Assembly: GCA_913043015.1 (NCBI GenBank)
Contig: CAJWKX010000017.1
Location: forward strand, 1 to 12,049
DNA: 12,049 nt
From: an uncultured Candidatus Pelagibacter sp.
GTDB lineage: Bacteria > Pseudomonadota > Alphaproteobacteria > Pelagibacterales > Pelagibacteraceae
Reading direction: 5' to 3'
Position numbers and translations under genes: made by a program
The notes under the pieces: generated by a model
The model's input: the letters and a program-made list of their open reading frames with translations, nothing else
Database searches by the model: none
What the model was told of the DNA's origin: nothing
Shown: piece after piece, positions 1 through 7,302 of the stretch
Numbering within the stretch: position 1 is the stretch's first letter
Layout of the letters: every line of letters begins with the position of its first letter

Positions 1-14
1 AAGAAAATAGTAAC

Positions 15-55
<41 letters not shown>

Positions 56-159
56 GAGTAGTGCCAAGCGCTGACCTTAAATAGTTTTGCTTAATATAGT
101 GGCGCAAATCAAGCATCAATAGATTATCCCAGTTCAAATCCTCTTGCAAGAAAAAACGT

Positions 160-181
160 CCAGGTATGAAATAGGTATGAA
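160..181 (+). repeat. Left arm-type integrase sites (two AGGTATGAA copies)
   Basis: AGGTATGAA occurs at 162-170 and 173-181, spaced 11 bp apart (one helical turn). The whole 22-bp block from 160 is repeated exactly at 11888-11909 near the other end of the island. Paired, helically phased short repeats near both att sites are typical of arm-binding sites for lambda-type integrases. The second copy also begins an inverted repeat, ATGAAA-TT-TTTCAT (177-190). Confidence 0.65.
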
Positions 182-228
182 ATTTTTCATGGCCATTGCA
201 ATCAACTAACATTACCAACAAGCCATCA

Positions 229-256
229 TCCCACGATCCAGACGTTCTACGTGGGA
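229..256. repeat. Inverted repeat TCCCACG / CGTGGGA
   Basis: A perfect 7-bp stem (229-235 with 250-256) encloses a 14-nt loop. The same CCCACG/CGTGGG theme recurs at 9294-9323 and 10311-10334, in gaps between backbone genes. That suggests a family of element-specific sites rather than one terminator. Confidence 0.55.
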
Positions 257-313
257 ACGGGGCGCTATTTCATTGGCTTATTTAAGACTCGTGTAGGTTG
301 AAATCGCAGCTGG

Positions 314-329
314 CGCTGCTGTTGCAGCG
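314..329. repeat. Tetraloop hairpin CGCTGC-TGTT-GCAGCG
   Basis: A perfect 6-bp GC-rich stem with a 4-nt loop. No T-run follows on either strand, so it is not a standard intrinsic terminator. It is part of the hairpin cluster at the left end. Confidence 0.5.
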
Positions 330-346
330 ACTTAATTAAATTGCTT

Positions 347-383
347 ATACCACGATACCACGATACCACGCAGTTGCGTGGTA
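347..383. repeat. Three tandem ATACCACG octamers ending in a hairpin
   Basis: ATACCACG is repeated head to tail at 347-354, 355-362 and 363-370. The last unit forms one arm of a perfect hairpin, TACCACGC-AGTT-GCGTGGTA (364-383, 8-bp stem). Short tandem units beside a palindrome resemble iterons or operator arrays, but no Rep protein is recognised here. The minus-strand reading, CGTGGTAT repeated, recalls the GGTAT boxes ahead of the backbone genes. Confidence 0.55.
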
Positions 384-510
384 CACATACTCCCATCTCC
401 AATGGCATTCAGCCATCTACGATGGTCGTATGGCCGTTTAAACAGCATAAATTAATAGAGTTAAACACTCACAAATGCTTCGCAATTGTTCGTGTTTTTA
501 TTGCGGATAT

Positions 511-618
511 AATGTTTGCTAGCGCAAACATCCGATCGCTGCGCGATCGGGACAGAGCCATTTGTTAAAAGGTTTAAACAATGTTTGCTAGCGCAAACAT
601 CCGATCGCTGCGCGATCG
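511..618. repeat. Duplicated 39-bp double-hairpin repeat
   Basis: Two identical 39-bp copies lie at 511-549 and 580-618, 69 bp apart start to start. Each contains two adjacent palindromes: ATGTTTGC-TAGC-GCAAACAT, then a second built on CGATCGC-TG-CGCGATCG (in copy 1 it extends to CCGATCGC-TGC-GCGATCGG). The copies are perfect while the 30 bp between them is unrelated, which suggests recent duplication or selection. REP-like elements, attC-like folded sites and protein operators are all possible. Confidence 0.75.
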
Positions 619-673
619 AGGCGGGCTATTCAATAGAGATCCTAACTCGTTTCTCAAATTAAGATCTCATATC

Positions 674-700
674 GGGGCCAATACCCCTTTTATAAAAAGG
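674..700. repeat. Overlapping hairpins GGGG/CCCC and CCTTTT/AAAAGG
   Basis: GGGG (674-677) can pair with CCCC (684-687). CCTTTT (686-691) can instead pair with AAAAGG (695-700) across ATA. The two stems share bases and are mutually exclusive. No gene ends close by, so a terminator role is unsupported. Confidence 0.35.
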
Positions 701-817
701 ATCCTAAATAGTTTGATAGTTTAGTCGGATCGTCATTGTCATACCCACCAAAAAAGTTTGGTACCATATTTACCTGATAGAAAAAAAATTTTAAAAATTT
801 TGAAATGAAAAAAAATA

Positions 818-1054
818 TTATTTTTTAAAACCTTTAATAAAAAATAACAGAACAAAATATATTACAAATGGTAGTGCAATCATTTGAAATATATCAGTCC
901 AAGTTAGCCCTATGGAAAAAAGATTATTTGGATCATCTTTAACTACATTTCCAGAGAAAACGGTATACAACGGTATACATAACCATAATCCAGCTATCGT
1001 AAAATAAATTCTCTTAAATCCTTTTCCAAAAAATATTTCTTTCTTTTTTGCCAT
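818..1054 (-). CDS. Small two-helix membrane protein, unknown function
   Basis: A 78-residue protein starting MAKKKEIFF. It has two hydrophobic segments at about residues 15-34 and 56-74, each bordered by basic residues (GKGFKR before the first, IKGFKK at the C-terminus), and a short polar loop (VKDDPNN) between them. It is probably an inner-membrane protein with both ends in the cytoplasm. It faces the left end and stands alone, divergent from the plus-strand cargo. No good Shine-Dalgarno sequence precedes the ATG. I do not recognise a family. Translation looks genuine from the clean charge and membrane pattern, but function cannot be inferred. Confidence 0.6.
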   Translation of the reverse strand: MAKKKEIFFGKGFKRIYFTIAGLWLCIPLYTVFSGNVVKDDPNNLFSIGLTWTDIFQMIALPFVIYFVLLFFIKGFKK

Positions 1055-1214
1055 TGATTAAGTATGTCAAATTTTATCTAACACTACCACCTTTTCCCGA
1101 AAACATAGGCAGGTAAATTAAAAAACTAACTCTATACTTATTTCTTGCCACAAATTAGATATGCCACCGATTCATGTACAGACTTGATAATAATTTTAGT
1201 GTAAGATTTAGGGC

Positions 1215-1445
1215 ATGAAGAAAGCGATAGGGATCATAATTCTGGGTTTGATGTGGTGCAACGTTGGACACGCAGAAAGTAAGTGGAAAATTGAAGAAGA
1301 CCAAAAGTTTTTTCAAGTTAGAAAAGAAGGAACCATTCAAAAAGGTGACCATCTGACTTTTTTGATTAATAAAAATGATTGTAATAAAATTGAGCAAACA
1401 TTCACATTTTACACATCAAAAAAAACCCATCAATTGAACAAATAG
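1215..1445 (+). CDS. Exported protein, N-terminal part (frame broken at poly-A)
   Basis: It begins with a clear Sec signal peptide (MKKAIGIIILGLMWCNVGHA, cleavage expected after GHA), followed by a polar mature region (ESKWKIEEDQKFF...). The frame stops at 1443-1445, but the run of eight A at 1418-1425 is the likely break. One more A there would carry translation from ...FYTSKK into the frame of 1484-1756 without a stop, giving a periplasmic protein of about 180 residues. Its signal peptide resembles that of the next gene (LMWCNV versus LMFCNV), so the two may be distant paralogues or co-acquired. The family is unknown to me. The break could be a sequencing error, decay or slippage. Confidence 0.6.
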   Translation: MKKAIGIIILGLMWCNVGHAESKWKIEEDQKFFQVRKEGTIQKGDHLTFLINKNDCNKIEQTFTFYTSKKTHQLNK

Positions 1446-1483
1446 AAAATACCAAAGTAGGAGTATCAACTCTAGGACAAAAC

Positions 1484-1756
1484 ATGCTGTTTGATTTAAA
1501 ATATGTAATATCAGCTGAACCTTCTATGTCTGGATATATTGCGCTTATAAGTGCTGGTGTGTACCCAATTGAAATGCCTCTAGAGGTTTTAAGTAAACAC
1601 GAAGAGCTAGATGTAAAATTAAAGTATATTTTTAGCGACTTTGAAAACAAAGCAGGATGGAATGCATCAGACTTTTTTGACATACTTGAAAATAAATGGA
1701 AATTAGCAGGGATGTCTGAAGCTATTAAAGAAGCACAATCCAAATGTTTAAAATGA
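1484..1756 (+). CDS. Exported protein, C-terminal part (same gene as 1215-1445)
   Basis: This frame is open from the poly-A tract at 1418-1425 onward, well before its first ATG at 1484. The residues before that ATG (NPSIEQIENTKVGVSTLGQN) continue naturally from the upstream frame. It encodes a soluble mixed alpha/beta segment without membrane helices, ending ...KEAQSKCLK. The stop TGA at 1754-1756 overlaps the ATG of the next gene at 1753 (ATGA), a usual sign of translational coupling. Independent initiation at 1484 is possible, but no ribosome site supports it. Confidence 0.55.
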   Translation: MLFDLKYVISAEPSMSGYIALISAGVYPIEMPLEVLSKHEELDVKLKYIFSDFENKAGWNASDFFDILENKWKLAGMSEAIKEAQSKCLK

Positions 1757-2070
1757 CAAAATTATCTCTATACGTCTTCCTGGTTTTGATGTTTTGCAAC
1801 GTTAGTTACGCTTGGAAAATGACATCTTGGAAAGTTGTTAAAGTTATAGAAGAGGGTATTTATTTAGATTCAAAAAGTGTTATTGGACAAATTCAATATT
1901 TTGGAAGCGGCGGTAAAGGAAAAAACGAAGGCATTTTTTATAATTGTCCGTTTGGAGGAGGGCAAGTTACTGGAGGCCACATATATACAGAAGAAGAGTT
2001 TTTTAAAAATAAAGAATTTGATCTTTTTAAAAAAAAAAGAAAGAGTTTACTGAAATTAGAGAAAGATTAA
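1753..2070 (+). CDS. Second small exported protein, 3' end fused out of frame to rpoD
   Basis: The ATG at 1753 is preferred over 1744 because it overlaps the previous stop as ATGA and begins a standard signal peptide ([20 protein letters not shown]). The mature part reads [21 protein letters not shown], then a Gly-rich stretch, a lone Cys in YNCPFGGGQ, and [18 protein letters not shown] recall similar small secreted proteins from AT-rich marine bacteria but cannot name a family. From about 2031 the DNA is rpoD read in the wrong frame, so the last dozen residues ([11 protein letters not shown]) are probably not native. The original 3' end appears to be lost. Confidence 0.6.
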   Translation: MTKLSLYVFLVLMFCNVSYAWKMTSWKVVKVIEEGIYLDSKSVIGQIQYFGSGGKGKNEGIFYNCPFGGGQVTGGHIYTEEEFFKNKEFDLFKKKRKSLLKLEKD

Positions 2071-2117
2071 TTGAATTTAGTAAAAAAATTGGGTTACCAG
2101 TCAATGAATTTAAAAAT

Positions 2118-2879
2118 TTGTTAAACAAAATTCAAAAGGGAGAAAAAGAGTCAAGAATTGCAAAAAAAGAAATGGTAGAAGCAAATCTGCGATTAGTAAT
2201 ATCCATCGCAAAAAAATACACAAACAGAGGTCTGCAATTTTTAGATTTAATCCAAGAGGGCAACATCGGCTTAATGAAAGCAGTTGATAAGTTTGAATAT
2301 CAAAGGGGATATAAATTTTCTACCTATGCAACTTGGTGGATCAGACAGGCTATAACCAGATCGATAGCTGATCAGGCGAGAACTATCAGAATACCGGTAC
2401 ATATGATTGAGACAATCAACAAAATAGTTAGAACTTCTAGACAGATTTTAAGTGATTTGGGAAGAGAGCCAACGCCCGAAGAGCTTGCGAAGAAATTAGC
2501 TATGCCTCTAGACAGAGTTAGGAAGGTTTTAAAGATTTCAAAAGAACCAGTTTCATTGGAAACACCTGTGGGGGATGAAGATGATAGTAGCCTGGGTGAT
2601 TTTATAGAGGATCAAAATGCTCTACAACCCCTTGACGCTTCAATAAGATCGAACTTAGGAGAGTCAACCACAAGGATTCTAGCAACTCTTACGCCCAGAG
2701 AAGAAAGAGTTCTCAGGATGCGTTTTGGTATTGGAATGAATACAGATCACACTTTAGAAGAGGTAGGTTTGCAGTTTTCAGTAACCAGAGAAAGAATAAG
2801 ACAAATTGAGGCAAAAGCTTTAAGAAAGCTTAAGCATCCAAGTAGATCAAAACATTTAAAAACTTTTTTGGAAAAATAA
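2118..2879 (+). CDS. rpoD: RNA polymerase sigma-70 (RpoD), C-terminal fragment, regions 2-4
   Basis: The 253 residues match a housekeeping sigma factor of alphaproteobacterial type. Region 2 covers residues about 18-95 ([58 protein letters not shown]). Region 3 covers about 96-172, and region 4 about 183-245 ([16 protein letters not shown], then the helix-turn-helix [20 protein letters not shown]). The frame is open back to 2031 and still reads RpoD-like ([20 protein letters not shown]), so about 29 more residues belong to it. Regions 1.1, 1.2 and most of the non-conserved region are missing; full-length RpoD is usually 600 residues or more. TTG at 2118 is a weak start; the internal ATG at 2172 (MVEANLRL) is an alternative. 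The core-binding and DNA-binding parts are intact, so it could be a captured host fragment or a shortened working sigma factor. Confidence 0.9.
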   Translation: MLNKIQKGEKESRIAKKEMVEANLRLVISIAKKYTNRGLQFLDLIQEGNIGLMKAVDKFEYQRGYKFSTYATWWIRQAITRSIADQARTIRIPVHMIETINKIVRTSRQILSDLGREPTPEELAKKLAMPLDRVRKVLKISKEPVSLETPVGDEDDSSLGDFIEDQNALQPLDASIRSNLGESTTRILATLTPREERVLRMRFGIGMNTDHTLEEVGLQFSVTRERIRQIEAKALRKLKHPSRSKHLKTFLEK

Positions 2880-2893
2880 AAATTTGATCTTTA

Positions 2894-3715
2894 ATGATTA
2901 AATTGCTTTGGAATACCCAAAATCAAAATATATCAAATCCAAACAATCTAAGTTATCAGGATAGTGTAGATTACAATTGGGGCGTCTATCACAAAAATAA
3001 TTCGGATAAATGGATTTTAAATATTTTAAAAAAGGTTCAATTTAAATTAATAAAAAATGAACAAGATTTAGAAAATGAGGACACGTTAATTATTGTTGAT
3101 TCAGCCATAGAAAAAAAGAAAGAACTGTATTTAAAGTTAAAACTAATATGTTCAAAACTATTTCTCATTCATCTAGGAGATGAGACGGGGGCTTTTGATT
3201 TAACAAAGATTTATAATAATTTTAGTTTTGTTTGGAGATCATTTTGTTCAAATAGATTTTTTAATAACAAAAAAGTTAGTTGTTTACCTATTGGATATAA
3301 ATCAGGAGTTTGTTTAAAAAAACAAGAGAATGTCAGAAAATATAAGTGGGCTTTCATTGGCACTCCACACAAATCAAGTAGACACGATATACTATTTCAA
3401 TTTTCGAGTATTAAACCGTCATTTTGTCATAAAACAAATAAATTTAACGAAAAAATTATAGATACAAATCGAATGAGTGAAATATTGTCCTCAACAGAAT
3501 TTGTTCCTTGTCCGAATGGTTTTTTTCATCCAGAAACATACAGACTCTATGAAGCTTTAGAATGTGAATGTATACCCATAGTGGAAAATGCTTTTAGGTA
3601 TTATGAACGTTTGTTTCCAAACAATCCATTTATAAAAGTAGATAAATGGATAGAAGTAAAATCTATGATTAAAGAATGGGACAGAGAGCAAATTAAAAAA
3701 AAGGGAAGAGTGTAA
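2894..3715 (+). CDS. Exostosin-like (GT47-type) glycosyltransferase, C-terminus frame-broken
   Basis: The 273-residue product has the features of bacterial exostosin-like transferases: IHLGDE near residues 92-97, FIGTPHKSSR at 154-163, and FVPCPNGFFHPETYRLYEALECECIPIVE-type donor-site residues at 203-231 (F203, H212, E214, E220, the ECECIP turn, E231). It probably adds a sugar to a cell-surface glycan in the cytoplasm; donor and acceptor are unknown. It starts 14 nt after the rpoD stop. The frame ends at 3713-3715, but removing one A from the run of eight at 3695-3702 lets it continue as REECKSWWKQYKSKLQEDIF to a TGA at 3777-3779. That TGA overlaps the next ATG. This is probably the native C-terminus, so the break is recent, a sequencing error, or a slippage site. 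Confidence 0.72.
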   Translation: MIKLLWNTQNQNISNPNNLSYQDSVDYNWGVYHKNNSDKWILNILKKVQFKLIKNEQDLENEDTLIIVDSAIEKKKELYLKLKLICSKLFLIHLGDETGAFDLTKIYNNFSFVWRSFCSNRFFNNKKVSCLPIGYKSGVCLKKQENVRKYKWAFIGTPHKSSRHDILFQFSSIKPSFCHKTNKFNEKIIDTNRMSEILSSTEFVPCPNGFFHPETYRLYEALECECIPIVENAFRYYERLFPNNPFIKVDKWIEVKSMIKEWDREQIKKKGRV

Positions 3716-3775
3716 ATCTTGGTGGAAACAATATAAAAGCAAACTTCAAGAAGATATATTTAATAAAATTAATTC

Positions 3776-4120
3776 ATGAATGAGAATAAATTAGTTAAAA
3801 TAGAAAAACTTGTAGAAGAAAAAAAAATTGGTGAAGCACAGGTTGAATTATCAAAGCTGGGCCAGGAATACAACAGGAATGGCAATTATCTTTTTTTAAG
3901 AGGAAAAGTTTTTTATCTAAATAAATTATATTATGCTGCAATAGATGCTTTACTAATTGCTCTTGAATTTGAACAAAGTGATAAAACTTATAATTTAATT
4001 TCTGAAATATATGGTGTGTTGGGTAATAATGAATTAAAGGAAAAAATTTTAGATTCAAATTCAAGATTAAGAGAGATTAATTTACTTAAAGATCAATTAA
4101 CAGGAATTTACAGAAAATAA
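3776..4120 (+). CDS. Small TPR-like protein
   Basis: A 114-residue, strongly helical protein. Residues about 35-95 (GNYLFLRGKVFYLNKLYYAAIDALLIALEF..., then TYNLISEIYGVLGNNELKEKIL) have the spacing and small/large residue pattern of one to two tetratricopeptide repeats, preceded by a charged helix (KIEKLVEEKKIGEAQVELSKL) that may be another half-repeat. No signal peptide or membrane segment is seen. Its ATG overlaps the frame-restored stop of the glycosyltransferase gene (ATGA), so the two were probably translated together and the TPR protein may act as its partner. The TPR assignment is by eye and moderate. Confidence 0.65.
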   Translation: MNENKLVKIEKLVEEKKIGEAQVELSKLGQEYNRNGNYLFLRGKVFYLNKLYYAAIDALLIALEFEQSDKTYNLISEIYGVLGNNELKEKILDSNSRLREINLLKDQLTGIYRK

Positions 4121-4194
4121 TTAAAAACATTTAAACTTTAATAATGTGTAAAAATTTTGATTTGAGTTTTAGGTAAAAAAAGTAAATTAGCTTA

Positions 4195-5136
4195 TTAATC
4201 AGTACTTTTGTAATCTTTTATTTCTTTAATTATATATTTAGCTCTACCTCTTGTTTGTTCGTAAATTCTTGCCAAATAAATTCCTATAATTCCTAAAGTC
4301 ATTAATATAATTCCTGAAAAAAATGATATTGTAATAATAATACTTGTGGTTCCGGCTACTGCTAATCCATTAAATTTTGCATATAAAGCATAAAATATTA
4401 GCAGTATTGAAAGCATAAAAGTTATAAGTCCTAATATAATTCCTAAATATAACGGAACTAAAGAATAACTGGTAATCGCTCGTATGAATTCTGCAGCATG
4501 TTGAGAAGAAAAAATAGAGAATTTTGATTTTCCAGAATGCCTACTTTGTCTTACATATTCCACTATTGTCTGATTAAACCCTACCCAAACAGATAATCCT
4601 CTAATATATGGATTAAACTCCTTTTGATCTTTTATGAAGCTCATAGCCTTCTTTGAGATTAGTTTGAAATCACCAGCATTAACAGGCAATGGAATGTCGG
4701 AAAAAAGATTTATAATTTTATAAGCACAATATGTTGTAAATAGTTTTATTTTATTTTCTCCTAATCTTTTAATTCTCTTTGTGTGAACAATATGATAACC
4801 ATTCTCATATTTATTTATTAAATTTGGAATTAATTCAGGAGGATCTTGAAGGTCAGAATCCATGTATATAATACAATCACCTGAACAGTTGTCAAAACCA
4901 GCAAGAATGCACGGCTGTACTCCAAAATTTCTTGACATATTAATTATTTTAATAGGATAGTTTTTTTGAAGATCAAGAAGCAATTTTTCTGATTGATCGA
5001 TTGAATCATCATTTACAAAAATTAATTCATATTCCCAATGTTTTAGTTTATCAAAAACTTTTGATACTCTTGAAACTAATTCAGGAATATTTTTTTCTTC
5101 ATTTCTGAATGAAAATATTATTGAAATTTTTTTCAT
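4195..5136 (-). CDS. GtrB/DPM1-like GT2 glycosyltransferase with two C-terminal TM helices
   Basis: The 313 residues fit the polyprenyl-phosphate glycosyltransferase family in length and order. There is a GT-A fold from ISIIFSFRNEEKNI (4-17), an acidic VNDDS (41-45), the metal/nucleotide motif D93-S94-D95 in YMDSDLQDPPEL, the acceptor segment VNAGDFKLISKKAM (152-165), and a basic KSKFS segment (203-207). Two membrane helices follow at about 226-250 and 262-289. Such enzymes move a sugar from a nucleotide donor to undecaprenyl phosphate at the cytoplasmic face, feeding a GT-C transferase on the other side. The adjacent GT39-type gene is such a partner class but is truncated here. It is last in its block, 12 nt after the radical SAM gene. 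Sugar specificity cannot be read. Confidence 0.9.
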   Translation of the reverse strand: MKKISIIFSFRNEEKNIPELVSRVSKVFDKLKHWEYELIFVNDDSIDQSEKLLLDLQKNYPIKIINMSRNFGVQPCILAGFDNCSGDCIIYMDSDLQDPPELIPNLINKYENGYHIVHTKRIKRLGENKIKLFTTYCAYKIINLFSDIPLPVNAGDFKLISKKAMSFIKDQKEFNPYIRGLSVWVGFNQTIVEYVRQSRHSGKSKFSIFSSQHAAEFIRAITSYSLVPLYLGIILGLITFMLSILLIFYALYAKFNGLAVAGTTSIIITISFFSGIILMTLGIIGIYLARIYEQTRGRAKYIIKEIKDYKSTD

Positions 5137-5148
5137 TACATATAATTT

Positions 5149-7302
5149 TTATGAGTTATAAATTTTTCTATTATTTTTAATTTCAAGGCTATCATATTTT
5201 TTAAACTTATTTATTTTATCAAACAAATTAATTTTATATTTTTTTTCAAAATTTTCTTTGTCTATTTCATTTTCTTGAGCTTTTTTCATTTCTTCAAGAA
5301 TTTTACTATCATAGTCTATATCATTCTTAATTTTGTCATTTTTCCTTGCCCAAATTATTTTTTTTTTTGTAAACTCTCTATAATCATCACCATAATTTTT
5401 AGTATTTATTACTTTTATTGAATTGGATTGTTTTTTTAGCTTAATATTTTTATTACTAGAATTTAAATAAAATAAATATTCTGCAATATTATATTTAAAG
5501 TTCAATTGTCTATTATCAGTATTTATACGAGGCATTCTTAAATTTTGATACATAAATATTTCATTTATTACTTCACAATTTTCATTCCACTTTTTTTTGC
5601 CAACTAAATTTTTAACTATTTTTTTTAATTCTTTGTAAAAAATTTTAAAATTTTGAGAAACATCTAAAAAAATAATTTCTTCAATTTCCAAATAAACATC
5701 ACTATATTTGGTATTTAAAACTCCTCTCCCTTTTCCATTTAGCAAATTATTTATCCATCTGTTTGCATTTAATATAATATTTTTATAAATAAATGGATAA
5801 TCTTTTTTATTTGCGTTATCACAAATAAATTTTACAAAATCTTTACCAGATACTTGAATTTCTTTTGATAAGTAGTTCAAAATATAAAAGCCTAATTTAA
5901 AGCTGTGCATAACCATTAAAACTACAGAAAATAAATTACTTTTTTTCCAATCTTTAGTGGGCATACTTATAGTTCCAATCACAATTTCCTGGTATTCTTT
6001 AAGCCACTTTTGTTCTTTTGGTGAGCAGTGAGTTTCTAGTAATTCAATTTTTTTTGTTTTAATTTTAAATTTTTTTTTGTATGCTTCTTCGTTTAATTCT
6101 GTATTTGGATAAACTTCTGCTTGATAAACAAATATTTGATTATTTATACTTGTTTGTAAAAGTGATCCCAATCCATCAATCCAACTTTGGTATGTTTCTC
6201 CGGGTAAGCCCATTATCATATCTGCATATATTGGTATTTTTAAATTATTAAATTTTTTTTCTAATTCAGAATAAGTATCTAATTTAATATTATCTCTCTT
6301 AACATTTTTTAATGCTTCCTTTGAATTTGTTTGTCTTGCTAATGTAATACCTTTCTCTAAATCATGAATATGAAGCATATTTCCTATTTTAAAAATTTGT
6401 TCACTAGTATTTTTTCCCCAACAAGTTCTAAATTTTTCTGGATAACCAGTTTTAATTTTATTTTCAATTAATTTTTCCGCAATTTGAATATCTCTTCTAT
6501 GCATACCAAAATTAGAATCAGCATTAAAAAGATATTTTATTTTGTTTTTAGAAACCCAATCTATTTCATCAAAAACACGACCCAGGGAATGAAATCTATA
6601 TTTTGTAGTGTTTCCTCCTTTTCCCCAATAACAGTAAGTGCAAAGAAAAGGGCACCCTCGATTAGTTTCTATAATTGCCTGATAATTATGCTCTTTTTTA
6701 CCGGAAACTAGGTAATCAAATTCTCCAGTTAAATAAGGTGAGGGATATATATCTAAATCTTTTATAAAACCAAATTTTTCATAATTTATTAAACATTTTT
6801 TATTTTTTTTGTCTCTAAATGCTACATTTGGAATCTTAGAAAAATCATTTTTATCCTCAAGATATCTTAGGAGTATTTCATTAAATGAATCTTCTCCTTC
6901 AGCTCTAATTGTCACATCAATAAATGGATATTTTTTGAAATACTCTGTAGGAAAGTGCGGGCAGCTAGCACCTCCAAATATTATTAAAGTATTAAATTTC
7001 TTTTTTAAAATTTTAGCTACTTTTAAACATAATTGTTCATTCCACATTGCTACTGAAAAAACAGCTATATCTGGAAAATCCTTATAATAATTTTTTATAA
7101 TATTTTCAGGTGTTTCGGGATGAAAAATAAACTTTTTAAATTTAAAATTATTTCTAATTTTTGCATTTTTTTTGGCATTTGCAGATAAAATTCCTGATAC
7201 AAGAGGTAGGTATGTTACTCCTCCAGAACCCATAAGCAAATTGTATTCATTAAAAAAAACGTTAATTTTATTTTTTATATTATTTTTCAGGTTCATTAAC
7301 AT
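5149..7302 (-). CDS. B12-binding-domain radical SAM protein
   Basis: A 717-residue class B-type radical SAM enzyme. The N-terminal Rossmann-like cobalamin-binding-type domain (about 20-150) includes YLPLVSGILSA (31-41), DIAVFSVAMWNEQ (78-90), LIIFGGASCPHFP (106-118) and IRAEGEDSF (132-140). A DxHxxG cobalamin lower-ligand motif is not evident. The radical SAM core starts with the cluster motif C217-x3-C221-x2-C224 (RGCPFLCTYCYWG), followed by an IMGLPGET segment typical of the core. The last 250 or so residues are a lysine-rich extension that I do not recognise, longer than in most relatives. It overlaps the preceding small membrane-protein gene by 23 nt. The substrate is unknown. The context of glycosyltransferases suggests modification of a lipid or surface glycan. 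Confidence 0.85.
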   Translation of the reverse strand: MLMNLKNNIKNKINVFFNEYNLLMGSGGVTYLPLVSGILSANAKKNAKIRNNFKFKKFIFHPETPENIIKNYYKDFPDIAVFSVAMWNEQLCLKVAKILKKKFNTLIIFGGASCPHFPTEYFKKYPFIDVTIRAEGEDSFNEILLRYLEDKNDFSKIPNVAFRDKKNKKCLINYEKFGFIKDLDIYPSPYLTGEFDYLVSGKKEHNYQAIIETNRGCPFLCTYCYWGKGGNTTKYRFHSLGRVFDEIDWVSKNKIKYLFNADSNFGMHRRDIQIAEKLIENKIKTGYPEKFRTCWGKNTSEQIFKIGNMLHIHDLEKGITLARQTNSKEALKNVKRDNIKLDTYSELEKKFNNLKIPIYADMIMGLPGETYQSWIDGLGSLLQTSINNQIFVYQAEVYPNTELNEEAYKKKFKIKTKKIELLETHCSPKEQKWLKEYQEIVIGTISMPTKDWKKSNLFSVVLMVMHSFKLGFYILNYLSKEIQVSGKDFVKFICDNANKKDYPFIYKNIILNANRWINNLLNGKGRGVLNTKYSDVYLEIEEIIFLDVSQNFKIFYKELKKIVKNLVGKKKWNENCEVINEIFMYQNLRMPRINTDNRQLNFKYNIAEYLFYLNSSNKNIKLKKQSNSIKVINTKNYGDDYREFTKKKIIWARKNDKIKNDIDYDSKILEEMKKAQENEIDKENFEKKYKINLFDKINKFKKYDSLEIKNNRKIYNS

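Larger units (their letters stand above)
56..817. other. Hairpin-rich non-coding left end of the island
   Basis: I see no convincing gene in these 760 bases. The only long open frame (341-568, plus) runs through the palindromes and has no ribosome site or protein-like composition. The region carries two arm sites, at least seven perfect inverted repeats and a tandem octamer. It is less AT-rich than the cargo. Possible roles are recombination or replication control, a folded single-stranded DNA site, or a structured RNA read from the orphaned tRNA promoter. None can be chosen from sequence alone. From about 705 to 817 I see nothing recognisable. Confidence 0.6.

Noticed and set aside
129..150. 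T-arm-like sequence (AGTTCAAATCC) that might complete the left tRNA-Pro, possibly as an interrupted tRNA
   Set aside because: The flanking bases do not pair as a T stem, no acceptor 3' strand matches CGGGGCG, and the anticodon stem is already broken at position 56. It is probably chance or a decayed remnant.
229..383. CRISPR-like array from the repeated CCACG units
   Set aside because: The units are 8 bp, contiguous or palindromic, with no regular spacers and no cas genes nearby.
341..568. A 75-codon open frame on the plus strand in the left end
   Set aside because: It runs through tandem octamers and palindromes, has no ribosome site, and its translation does not look like a protein. The DNA structure explains the openness.
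1155..1743. Minus-strand open frames at 1155-1397 and 1402-1743
   Set aside because: They mirror the exported-protein gene on the plus strand, which has a signal peptide and ATGA coupling. The reverse frames have neither.
4121..4194. Possible bidirectional terminator between the convergent cargo blocks
   Set aside because: I found T- and A-runs but no stem stable enough to support a terminator.
6484..7087. Plus-strand open frames at 6484-6711 and 6809-7087
   Set aside because: They lie antisense within the well-supported radical SAM gene and have no independent coding signals.
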